From Bacteroidaceae bacterium (GTDB lineage: Bacteria; Bacteroidota; Bacteroidia; Bacteroidales; Bacteroidaceae): a DNA stretch of 64,000 nt. The translations under genes and the position numbers were made by a program. The notes under the pieces were generated by a model, which saw nothing but the letters and a program-made list of their open reading frames with translations, was not told where the DNA came from and searched no databases. Positions 34,019-41,896 of this stretch are shown piece after piece; position 1 is the first letter of the stretch; the number at the start of each line of letters is the position of its first letter. Location: NCBI GenBank assembly GCA_017428785.1, contig JAFRQD010000011.1, positions 153,306-217,305 of the forward strand, given 5' to 3'.

Positions 34019-35377
34019 ATGGAAAACAATTATCCGTTCATAAGCATGCTCCGCAAATATGTGAGCAGCAGCGTACTTCTTGTAATAGCGACAATAGCGG
34101 CACTCGTCATAGCCAACAGCCCGATGGGCGACCTTTATCGAAAGTTTTGGGAACTGCCCGTTAGTCTTAGTCTTGGCGACTTCAACCTCTTCAGCCATAA
34201 TGGTCACCCGATGTCATTGGGAGCCTTTATCAACGACTTCCTGATGGCAATCTTCTTCCTGACAGTTGGTCTTGAAATAAAAAGGGAGTTGCTTGTAGGT
34301 GAGTTGTCGAGTGTGAAGAAAGCCCTCGCACCCGTCATAGGAGCTTGTGGAGGGATGCTTCTTCCCGTCATTGTCTTCTTCTTCGTTTGTCCTAAAGATC
34401 CCGTCATGGAGCGAGGTATGGCCATTCCGATGGCAACGGACATCGCCTTCTCTTTGGGCTGCCTCAGCATCTTTTCGAAACGTTGCCCCATAGGCTTGAA
34501 GATATTCCTTGCAGCCCTTGCTGTTGCAGACGACCTCGGAGGCATTCTCGTCATCGCTATCCGCTATACAGAGCACCTGAACCTTTGGTATTTGCTTGCC
34601 GCCGCTCTGGTAGTCGCAGTCCTTTGCATTGGCAATTGGCGAGGCATTCGCACAAAGGCATTCTATTTCAACACGGGACTCATTCTGTGGTACTTCATGC
34701 TTGGAAGCGGCATCCATGCCACTGTGGCGGGCGTTATTCTTGCCTTCTGCGTTCCCACCAATCTTCCTAAAGGCACGAAGTTCTATCTGGAACGCATCCG
34801 CCATGTGGTTGAACACTTCCCCGAAACAGAAGTTAGTCCCGAAGACCGCAACAAACCAGTCATGCTGAGCGACGATGAGATTTCGTTGTTGAAGAGACTG
34901 GAGTCTGCCAGCGACCATCTTGTCAGCCCGCTACAAGACATGGAGGATGTGCTGAAAATGCCTGTCAACTATCACATCATCCCGCTCTTCGCCTTTGCAA
35001 ACGCAGGTGTGAACCTTGCGGGAATGAGTCTGATGAGTCTCTTCTCCGGAGTTGGATTGGCAGTCTTCCTGGGTTTGCTGATAGGCAAGTTCTGTGGCGT
35101 GTTGAGTTTCTCATGGCTCGGTATCAAGCTGGGGCTCATGCAGATGCCCGAGAATGCCAACTGGAAGTCATTCGCCAGCGTATGTATGCTTTGCGGCATC
35201 GGCTTTACGGTAAGCATGTTCATGGCAGCCTTGAGCTATTCTTCTGCCGATCATGCCGACCTCTTGAACGACGCCAAGCTCGGCATCCTGTGCGGCACAA
35301 TAACAAGCGCCGTGATTGGTTGCCTGATGCTGAACCACTTCTTGCCAAAAGAAACCATAGAAGAGGAAATGCTATAA
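34019..35377 (+). CDS. nhaA: Na+/H+ antiporter NhaA
   Basis: 452 residues with about 12 membrane helices. The NhaA core is clear: FLMAIFFLTVGLEIKRELLVGEL, AIPMATDIAFSLGCL, and the ion-binding Asp pair D171-D172 in AVADDLGGILVIA. A longer than usual cytoplasmic loop (about 245-325, TNLPKGTKFYLERIRHVVEH to HLVSPLQDMEDVLKM) precedes helix 8-9. It extrudes Na+ in exchange for H+ at the inner membrane. It stands alone, facing a BspA-like gene, and its stop is followed 14 bp later by the first unit of a 22-bp-period array. Confidence 0.95.
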   Translation: MENNYPFISMLRKYVSSSVLLVIATIAALVIANSPMGDLYRKFWELPVSLSLGDFNLFSHNGHPMSLGAFINDFLMAIFFLTVGLEIKRELLVGELSSVKKALAPVIGACGGMLLPVIVFFFVCPKDPVMERGMAIPMATDIAFSLGCLSIFSKRCPIGLKIFLAALAVADDLGGILVIAIRYTEHLNLWYLLAAALVVAVLCIGNWRGIRTKAFYFNTGLILWYFMLGSGIHATVAGVILAFCVPTNLPKGTKFYLERIRHVVEHFPETEVSPEDRNKPVMLSDDEISLLKRLESASDHLVSPLQDMEDVLKMPVNYHIIPLFAFANAGVNLAGMSLMSLFSGVGLAVFLGLLIGKFCGVLSFSWLGIKLGLMQMPENANWKSFASVCMLCGIGFTVSMFMAALSYSSADHADLLNDAKLGILCGTITSAVIGCLMLNHFLPKETIEEEML

Positions 35378-35391
35378 AAGCGTGAGGCTCA

Positions 35392-35523
35392 AACCAAGCG
35401 TGCCCTGCTACAGAACTATGCACGTTTAGTTGTAAAACTAAGCACGCTTAATTGCCAAACTAAGCACGTTTAATTTACAAATATGGCGTGTTACGATTGC
35501 TATCATAACACGCCATGTTTGCG
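35392..35523. repeat. 22-bp-period array, six units (GCACGY type)
   Basis: Six perfect RCRYGY hexamers at exact 22-bp steps: GCGTGC 35398, GCACGT 35420, GCACGC 35442, GCACGT 35464, GCGTGT 35486 and ACACGC 35508. The third and fourth units begin AACTAAGCACG. Units five and six are mutually inverted and form an 11-bp stem ATGGCGTGTTA (35483-35493) / TAACACGCCAT (35506-35516), which may also stop transcription between the convergent genes. Confidence 0.92.
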
Positions 35524-35658
35524 TTTGTTCCTTCACATGTGCCCCGCTGTTGTTGTCCAACCCTTGTCTCTCATCTTATATGAGAGGGAAATTAGGATGC
35601 AACATTCTCTGCATCTCTAAGGGGCGAACGAGCGGGCTTGAGTGGGGTGACGAAGCCT

Positions 35659-36513
35659 TTATTTCAGGAAGCCTTCAGCTGTGAAGTACTTGCTCTTGCT
35701 GAGGGGCTCGATGCTACCGAACTTTTGCCATTCTGCGTCTGCTTTGAACTTAGCAAGGAAGGCATCGGGAACATAGAGTGTGCAACCCTTGTTGGGTGTG
35801 CAGTTCTTTGGCATTGGATAGAATTCGGTGCTGAGAAGGTAAATCTTCTTCCACTTCGCAGCAGAGGGAATCATGCCGAACATGCGGTTCTTGAAGTCGT
35901 TAGGAACGGAGAACTCCTCGATGCCGGTGCAGCCTTCGAATGCTCCATCCTCAAGTTTGCTCATCGTAATCGCCATAAGGATGCTCTTCAGCTTGGCGCA
36001 GCCGCCAAACGCTCCGTCGCGAATCCAGTAGATATGCTCGCCGAAGCGTGCCGACTCGAGTGATGTGCAACCTGCAAAGGAGTTGAGTCCTATCGTATAA
36101 ACATCGACATTAAGGCTCTTCAAGGCAGAACAGCCATTGAACGCCTCATCGTTGATGACAGGCATTTCGCCCTGGAAATGGACCTTTTCGAGAGAGGTGC
36201 AACCAGCAAAAGCATAGTTTGCGATGTGCTTGATCTGCGGTGCAATCCACACTTCCTTGATGCTCTTGTTGTCCTTGAACTCCTCTGTGTTGATACTCTG
36301 AATCGTTGAACCGAAGCCCATCTTCTCTTCTGTGGGCACATACTTGTCGGCACGATGCTTACTTGTATAGAAGAAGATGTCCTTTGCAGGTGTTTCAGTC
36401 GCATCCGACTCCACTTTAACTTTGTTTTCCTGCTTTGTTTGTTGTTTCTCACAGCTGGCAAAACCAATCAGACAAAATGCTGCAAAAACATAGAGAAAGA
36501 TGTTCTTTTTCAT
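35659..36513 (-). CDS. BspA-type leucine-rich-repeat lipoprotein
   Basis: 284 residues. A lipoprotein signal with lipobox GFASC (MKKNIFLYVFAAFCLIGFASC) is followed by an Asp/Lys-rich linker and about five LRR_5 repeats (IANYAFAGCTSLEKV, INDEAFNGCSALKSL, IGLNSFAGCTSLES, IRDGAFGGCAKLKSI, LEDGAFEGCTGIEEF), then a tail with CTLYVPDAFLAKFKADAEWQ. Such repeats form surface LRR solenoids used in adhesion or host binding in BspA proteins; the ligand here is unknown. It has a consensus promoter in a divergent pair with the YhhN gene. Confidence 0.85.
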   Translation of the reverse strand: MKKNIFLYVFAAFCLIGFASCEKQQTKQENKVKVESDATETPAKDIFFYTSKHRADKYVPTEEKMGFGSTIQSINTEEFKDNKSIKEVWIAPQIKHIANYAFAGCTSLEKVHFQGEMPVINDEAFNGCSALKSLNVDVYTIGLNSFAGCTSLESARFGEHIYWIRDGAFGGCAKLKSILMAITMSKLEDGAFEGCTGIEEFSVPNDFKNRMFGMIPSAAKWKKIYLLSTEFYPMPKNCTPNKGCTLYVPDAFLAKFKADAEWQKFGSIEPLSKSKYFTAEGFLK

Positions 36514-36545
36514 ATTTTTCGTTGTTTAGAATTGTTATCTGCCTG

Positions 36546-36576
36546 CAAATATACGACTAAAGAAGCAATAAACAAA
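36546..36576 (-). promoter_or_regulatory. Promoter of the BspA-type lipoprotein gene
   Basis: On the - strand TTTG (complement of 36573-36576), 19 nt, TATATTTG (complement of 36546-36553). It is back to back with the promoter at 36582. Confidence 0.8.
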
Positions 36577-36581
36577 ATTTA

Positions 36582-36613
36582 TTTGGCTTTTTGAACACTT
36601 TTTCGTAAATTTG
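36582..36613 (+). promoter_or_regulatory. Promoter of the YhhN-ABC-F unit
   Basis: TTTG (36582-36585), 20 nt, TAAATTTG (36606-36613); leader of about 14 nt to the start codon at 36634. The two divergent -33 boxes are only 5 bp apart. Confidence 0.8.
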
Positions 36614-36633
36614 CAAAACTTTTAAGCTAAGCT

Positions 36634-37296
36634 ATGAGAACTCGCACAATTATTGTCGTGGTTGTTTTCCTTTTGGCTGCAGAATGGTTCTTCTATCCTT
36701 TCATGCGGCCGGATGGAGACAACACCCTATTTGCCATGAGGCTTGCTTTGCCTGCAACTATTCTGGCGCTTGGAGGCATCGGATTGATTCCGCCATTGAT
36801 GACGTTTGGCTTCGTCTTTTGTGCAATTGGCGATGCGATGGGAGTGCTGAACAGTTTCGAAGGACAAATGGCTGGCTTTGCCTTGGCACATATATGCTTC
36901 ATTACCTACTTCATCAAAAGCATTCGAGAGTCAAAGACAAAGACGCCTGTATTAGTCAGCACTACCCTACTCTGCCTGATTCCCCTCGCTCTTGCTGCCT
37001 TGAAAGTGATTCCGATGGTAAACGTCCTTCCCATCCGAATAGGATGCTGCATCTATGCCTTGCTTCTGACGGGAACATTATGGACAAGCATCGTGAGGGC
37101 TTTCTCCATCGAGAACGGCAGAAAACTCCTTCCATACATTGCTGCATTAGGCGGATTACTGTTCCTCGTCTCCGACTTTGTCCTTTCATGGAACAAGTTT
37201 ACATCACACATTCCTCATGCCTCGATATACATAATGACGACTTACTATGCAGCTCTGCTGCTTCTCTTTATAGGCACTCTTAAGACACAATCATGA
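36634..37296 (+). CDS. YhhN/TMEM86-family membrane protein (lysoplasmalogenase-like)
   Basis: 220 residues, about seven to eight hydrophobic helices. The family pattern is visible in FCAIGDAMGVL (a GD in helix 3) and FLVSDFVLSWNKF (SD..L.WNKF). Relatives hydrolyse the vinyl-ether bond of lysoplasmalogens; the bacterial activity is not assured. Its TGA overlaps the ATG of the ABC-F gene (ATGA at 37293-37296), so they form one unit with its own promoter. Confidence 0.82.
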   Translation: MRTRTIIVVVVFLLAAEWFFYPFMRPDGDNTLFAMRLALPATILALGGIGLIPPLMTFGFVFCAIGDAMGVLNSFEGQMAGFALAHICFITYFIKSIRESKTKTPVLVSTTLLCLIPLALAALKVIPMVNVLPIRIGCCIYALLLTGTLWTSIVRAFSIENGRKLLPYIAALGGLLFLVSDFVLSWNKFTSHIPHASIYIMTTYYAALLLLFIGTLKTQS

Positions 37297-39182
37297 TTTC
37301 GATAGATAATTTAAGCGTAGAATTTAGTGCAAAGCCACTCTTCAATGACATCAGTTATGTCATCAACGACCACGACCGCATCGCCTTAGTAGGTAAGAAC
37401 GGTGCAGGCAAAAGCACGATGCTGAAGATTATCGCAGGCATTCAACTACCCACAAGCGGCTCTGTAAGTGTCCCCAAAGATGCCACAATCGCATACTTGC
37501 CTCAAGTAATGGCGCTTACCGACGAACGGACAGTTCGAGAGGAAGCAGAAAGAGCCTTCGAGCACATCACAGAGATGAATGACGAGCTTGAGCGTCTCAA
37601 CAGCCAACTTGCAGAACGAACTGATTACGAGAGCGACGAATACATGTCGTTAGTAGAACGCTTCACGCATCTGAACGAACATTTCCAGATGCTGGGAGGC
37701 TTGAATTATCAGGCCGAATTGGAACGAACCCTGCAAGGTCTCGGCTTCAAACGAGAGGACTTGGACCGACCGACGAGTGAGTTCAGCGGAGGATGGAGGA
37801 TGCGTATCGAGTTGGCAAAGCTGCTGCTTCAGCACCCGGATGTGCTTCTCCTCGATGAGCCAACGAATCATCTCGACATCGAGAGCATCCAATGGCTCGA
37901 GAACTTCCTTGCCACAAGTGCGAACGCCGTTGTGCTCGTCAGCCACGATCGCGCGTTTATAAATAATGTAACGAACCGAACGATTGAGATAAGTTGTGGT
38001 AAAATCTACGACTACAAAGTAAAATACGACGAGTATGTAACGCTTCATGCCGAACGACGCGAACAGCAACTTCGTGCTTTGGAAAACCAGCAGAAGGAAA
38101 TTGCCGACGCTCGTGCCTTCATAGAGCGCTTCCGTTATCAAGCCACAAAAGCCATTCAGGTTCAGCAAAAGATACGTCAACTGGAAAAGATTGTGCCCAT
38201 CGAAGTGGATGAGGTTGACAATAGTGCCCTGCGCCTCAAGTTCACATGCTCGATGCGAAGCGGCGACTTCCCCGTCATCTGCGACGAAGTGAGTAAGAGC
38301 TACGGCGAACATTGCGTGTTCAGCAAGGTTAATCTTACAATCAGACGAGGCGAGAAGGTGGCTTTCGTCGGGCGAAACGGCGAGGGAAAGACGACACTCG
38401 TGAAATGCATCATGGGCGAGATTCCTTTCGACGGCACTCTCAAAATAGGTCACAATGTGCAGATTGGTTACTTTGCACAAAACCAGGCACAACTCCTCGA
38501 AGGCGAATACACAGTGTTCGAAACGATAGACCGTGTGGCAAGGGGCGACATAAGGCTTAAGATAAGAGACATACTTGGTGCTTTCATGTTTGGTGGTGAG
38601 GCAGGCGACAAGAAGGTGAAGTTCCTTTCAGGAGGCGAACGGACGCGTCTGGCGATGATTAAATTGCTGCTCGAGCCCGTCAACTGCCTCATCCTCGACG
38701 AACCGACGAACCACCTCGACATGCGTTCGAAGGATGTATTGAAAGCCGCCATCCGCGACTTCGATGGCACAGTTATCGTGGTAAGTCACGACCGCGAGTT
38801 CCTCGACGGACTTGTGACAAAGGTCTATGAATTTGCAGACGGTAAGGTAAGAGAACATCTGGGCGGCATTTATGACTACTTAGCCCCCCTCCAACTCCCT
38901 CAAAGGGGAGAGAGCACCACGCAGAAAGCCTCCCCTCGGGGAGGTATGGAGGGGGCCGTCTCTTACGCCGAACAGAAAGCTCTTGCTCGTGAACAGAAGA
39001 AGCGTGAGAAAGCTCTGCAAGAGGCTGAGGATAAGGTGACGCAACTCGAGTCGGCTATCCGCATCCTCGAAGACCAGATGTCTACTCCTGAAGGCAGTCA
39101 GGATGTCTCGCTCTACGAGAAGCACGGACGACTGAAGGCTCAACTCAAGCAAGCGGAAGAAGAATGGGAAGCATTGATTTAG
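37293..39182 (+). CDS. ABC-F family ATPase with an in-frame repeat insert
   Basis: 629 residues with two ABC domains and no membrane part. Walker A motifs are GKNGAGKST (about 35-43) and GRNGEGKTT; signatures are FSGGWRMRIELA and LSGGERTRLAMI, each followed by LLLDEPTNHLD or LILDEPTNHLD. The linker between the domains (about 230-300) is the ABC-F arm, and a C-terminal coiled coil ends the protein. ABC-F proteins act on the ribosome (EttA/Uup type); the exact role is unknown. At 38883-38957 a palindromic element is translated as APLQLPQRGESTTQKASPRG and on to GGMEGAV, between the second ABC domain and the coiled coil. Confidence 0.9.
   Translation: MISIDNLSVEFSAKPLFNDISYVINDHDRIALVGKNGAGKSTMLKIIAGIQLPTSGSVSVPKDATIAYLPQVMALTDERTVREEAERAFEHITEMNDELERLNSQLAERTDYESDEYMSLVERFTHLNEHFQMLGGLNYQAELERTLQGLGFKREDLDRPTSEFSGGWRMRIELAKLLLQHPDVLLLDEPTNHLDIESIQWLENFLATSANAVVLVSHDRAFINNVTNRTIEISCGKIYDYKVKYDEYVTLHAERREQQLRALENQQKEIADARAFIERFRYQATKAIQVQQKIRQLEKIVPIEVDEVDNSALRLKFTCSMRSGDFPVICDEVSKSYGEHCVFSKVNLTIRRGEKVAFVGRNGEGKTTLVKCIMGEIPFDGTLKIGHNVQIGYFAQNQAQLLEGEYTVFETIDRVARGDIRLKIRDILGAFMFGGEAGDKKVKFLSGGERTRLAMIKLLLEPVNCLILDEPTNHLDMRSKDVLKAAIRDFDGTVIVVSHDREFLDGLVTKVYEFADGKVREHLGGIYDYLAPLQLPQRGESTTQKASPRGGMEGAVSYAEQKALAREQKKREKALQEAEDKVTQLESAIRILEDQMSTPEGSQDVSLYEKHGRLKAQLKQAEEEWEALI
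38883..38957. repeat. Composite palindromic element inside the ABC-F gene
   Basis: 75-bp element with outer arms GCCCCCCTCCA (38883-38893) / TGGAGGGGGCC (38947-38957) and inner hairpins (CTCCCTCAAAGGGGAG; CCTCCCCTCGGGGAGG). It is read in frame between the second ABC domain and the C-terminal coiled coil. Same family as 2113-2180. Confidence 0.85.
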
Positions 39183-39216
39183 TTCATAAAATACAATTTC
39201 TAATTTATAGTTAAAT

Positions 39217-41262
39217 ATGAAAACAAGAAACATGATTACAGCCTTTGCTTTTATAGCAATGACTGCTGCTTGCACACCTGGTGGCAAGCAACTGGCGTCT
39301 GGCATCGACCTCGCCAATCTCGACTCAACCTATCTGCCTGGAACAGACTTCTACATGTTTGCCACAGGCGGTTGGCAGAAACTGCATCCCTTGACAGCCG
39401 AGTACAGCCGCTTCGGTTCCTTTGACCAACTGGGCGAGGACAACAACAAGCGTCTGCGCTCTATCATCGAGGAAGTCTCTGCGAAGGAGAACGAAAAGGG
39501 TTCCATCGAGCAGAAGATTGCCGACCTCTACAACTCGGCAATGGACAGCGTGAAGCTGAACGGCGAATACTCTTGGTACGACCTCGAAGGCTTCCTGCTT
39601 TGCGACGGCTATCAGAACACCCGTGAAATCACGAACAATTGGCTCAAAGATGTTTGGCCACGCATGCAGCGACAAGGCGTCCCCGGACTCTTCAGTATGT
39701 ATATCGGGGCAGATGAGAAGGACTCAAAGAACAACCTGGTAAGCATCTTCCAAGGCGGCCTCACGCTGGGCCAGAAGGACTATTATGTGGATAATGACCC
39801 GAGGACGCAAGAGATTCGAACGGCTTATCAGAAGTACATCGTTGACCTCTGTAAGCATACGGGCTTTGGCGAGGACGACGCAAAACGCATCAGCGAGGAT
39901 GTCCTCCGCATCGAGACGCGCATTGCCTTTGCAAGCAAGAGCCGTACAGAACTGCGCGACCCCGAGGCCAACTACAACAAGATTTCCTACGCAGAGCTGA
40001 AAGAGCAGTTCCCTGGCATCGATTGGGACGGCTTCTTCAGCAACTTCGGAATGGAAGGCGTGAAGGAGGTTTGCCTCGGTCAGCCCGTTGCCATTCACGA
40101 GGTGGAGAAGGTGCTGAAGGAAGAGACTCCGGAAGCATTGCAGAACATCTATCTTTGGCACGCAATCGATATGGTTTCGTCCTTTATAGATGACGAGAGC
40201 CGAGCCCTGAACTTCGGCTTCTATGGCAAAGTGATGAGCGGCAAGGAAGAGGATCGTCCGCGCTGGAAGCGTGCAGTTGCTGCCGTTGAAGGCGGTCTTG
40301 GCGAAGCCCTCGGCCAGCTCTATGTAGCCAAGTATTTCCCGCCCGAAGCAAAGGCTCGCATGGAGAAGCTCATCAAGAACCTCCAGATTGCTCTTGGCGA
40401 GCGCATCGATGTGCAGGAATGGATGAGCGACGAGACGAAGAAGGTGGCTCGCGAGAAGCTCGACGCCTTCTATGTGAAGGTGGGCTATCCCGACAAATGG
40501 AAGGACTACAGCGACCTCGAGATTGGCGACAGCTACCTCTGCAACATGCTTGCCGTGGGAGAATGGGAAATCAAGGACATGATTAAGACCAAGTTCAACA
40601 AGCCCGTGGATCGCGACGAGTGGTATATGACGCCGCAGACCGTCAACGCCTACTACAACCCCACTACCAACGAGATTTGCTTCCCCGCAGGCATCTTGCA
40701 ACCACCCTTCTTCGATATGCAGGCCGACGACGCCTTCAACTACGGAGCCATCGGTGTCGTGATTGGACATGAGATGACACACGGCTTCGACGACCAGGGC
40801 AGCAAGTACGACAAGAACGGCAACCTCGTGACTTGGTGGAGCGAAGAAGACACAAAGCAATTCGAAGAGCGCATCCAGGTGATGCGTGAGTTCCACGACA
40901 GCATCGAGGTGCTGCCCGGACTGCATGCCAACGGCTCTCTCACGCTTGGTGAGAACATGGCCGACCACGGCGGTCTGATGGTTGCCTTCCAAGCTTTCAA
41001 GAACGCCACGAAGGACGCGCCTCTGGAAACCATCGACGGCTTCACGCCCGAACAGCGCTTCTTCCTTGCCTACGCCAACGTATGGGGACAGAACATCCGC
41101 GACGAGGAGATTCAGAAGCGCGTGAAGAGCGACCCGCATCAGTTGGGCATGTGGCGTGTGAACGGACAGATGCCGCACATCGATGCATGGTACGACGCCT
41201 TCGGCATCACGGAGTCCGACCCGATGTTTGTCCCGAAGGAAAAACGCGTCACAATCTGGTAA
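39217..41262 (+). CDS. M13 family metalloendopeptidase, putative lipoprotein
   Basis: 681 residues. A signal with a possible lipobox (FIAMTAACTPG, Cys19) suggests a lipid-anchored periplasmic protein. It has the neprilysin/PepO architecture: a long N-terminal M13_N domain (from DFYMFATGGWQKLHP) and a C-terminal catalytic domain with HEMTH (H518, E519, H522), the third ligand E579 in GENMADHGG, and NAYYNPTTNEICFPAGILQPP before it. It likely degrades oligopeptides. It starts 34 bp after the ABC-F gene without its own promoter and is followed by a strong terminator. Confidence 0.94.
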   Translation: MKTRNMITAFAFIAMTAACTPGGKQLASGIDLANLDSTYLPGTDFYMFATGGWQKLHPLTAEYSRFGSFDQLGEDNNKRLRSIIEEVSAKENEKGSIEQKIADLYNSAMDSVKLNGEYSWYDLEGFLLCDGYQNTREITNNWLKDVWPRMQRQGVPGLFSMYIGADEKDSKNNLVSIFQGGLTLGQKDYYVDNDPRTQEIRTAYQKYIVDLCKHTGFGEDDAKRISEDVLRIETRIAFASKSRTELRDPEANYNKISYAELKEQFPGIDWDGFFSNFGMEGVKEVCLGQPVAIHEVEKVLKEETPEALQNIYLWHAIDMVSSFIDDESRALNFGFYGKVMSGKEEDRPRWKRAVAAVEGGLGEALGQLYVAKYFPPEAKARMEKLIKNLQIALGERIDVQEWMSDETKKVAREKLDAFYVKVGYPDKWKDYSDLEIGDSYLCNMLAVGEWEIKDMIKTKFNKPVDRDEWYMTPQTVNAYYNPTTNEICFPAGILQPPFFDMQADDAFNYGAIGVVIGHEMTHGFDDQGSKYDKNGNLVTWWSEEDTKQFEERIQVMREFHDSIEVLPGLHANGSLTLGENMADHGGLMVAFQAFKNATKDAPLETIDGFTPEQRFFLAYANVWGQNIRDEEIQKRVKSDPHQLGMWRVNGQMPHIDAWYDAFGITESDPMFVPKEKRVTIW

Positions 41263-41319
41263 AAGCCCCGCACAGAATCCCTTTGTATGACACCCGCAAT
41301 GAGGGTGTGACTAATGAAG

Positions 41320-41356
41320 TGAACCCCAGAAGTATTTGCCTGACTTCTGGGGTTCA
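41320..41356 (+). terminator. Terminator after the M13 peptidase gene
   Basis: A perfect 14-bp stem TGAACCCCAGAAGT (41320-41333) / ACTTCTGGGGTTCA (41343-41356), 9-nt loop, then TTTCT. A smaller CACCC/GGGTG hairpin (41291-41307) precedes it. Confidence 0.9.
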
Positions 41357-41542
41357 TTTCTAATTATTGCTGCCCGACATATCCAGACTGGAAGGCCGGA
41401 CAGCAATGTTTTGTAAACATTTTTCCAAGAGAGATGCGTTATAAGAGCTTATTTTTTGTTTTGTGGCACTTTTCTATCTAAAACGCAGAAAATGGGCTTA
41501 AATCAAATCGGCACTGGTTATCAAATGGTTACAAAGCTAAAT

Positions 41543-41573
41543 TTTGAGACACTAAGCAAAGAAAGTATCTTTG
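41543..41573 (+). promoter_or_regulatory. Orphan consensus promoter upstream of a 22-bp-period array
   Basis: TTTG (41543-41546), 19 nt, TATCTTTG (41566-41573), facing right. No + strand gene follows before the convergent S41 gene; the predicted transcript (start near 41580) would contain the array at 41614-41701. A candidate for a non-coding RNA. Confidence 0.6.
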
Positions 41574-41613
41574 CCACACACCAAGCGGTCAAACAGCGCA
41601 GGGTTTGAGCCGA

Positions 41614-41701
41614 AATTCCGCCTGCGGAGATGGGCAACTTCACACGCGGAAATTACAAACATCGCGTGCGGCGTTGGCTATCTTCGCGTGCGGCGTTGGA
41701 A
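41614..41701. repeat. 22-bp-period array, four units (GCGTGC type)
   Basis: Hexamers GCCTGC 41620 (one mismatch), ACACGC 41642, GCGTGC 41664 and GCGTGC 41686 are exactly 22 bp apart; the last two units share CGCGTGCGGCGTTGG. The rest of the gap to 41896 has only small palindromes (TTGGCTGAAGCCAA). Confidence 0.88.
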
Positions 41702-41896
41702 AAGGCTCTTTACCACATCTCTTAACATCGCACTTTAAGACACAAAATATTGTAAAGATTTTTTCAGAAGGGACAGACCTGGGAATATGGTCATCTTGGC
41801 TGAAGCCAATACCTTTAGGCCCTTGGCTGACTGCTTAATGGCTCTGCAGGCCGTTTTACCAGGCAGCAATAATTGTTTTCGTCAGCAATAATTGCT

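Noticed and set aside
35483-35516. Simple intrinsic terminator after nhaA
   Set aside because: The stem is real but is formed by two in-phase units of the 22-bp array and lacks a proper T-run, so it is described with the array.
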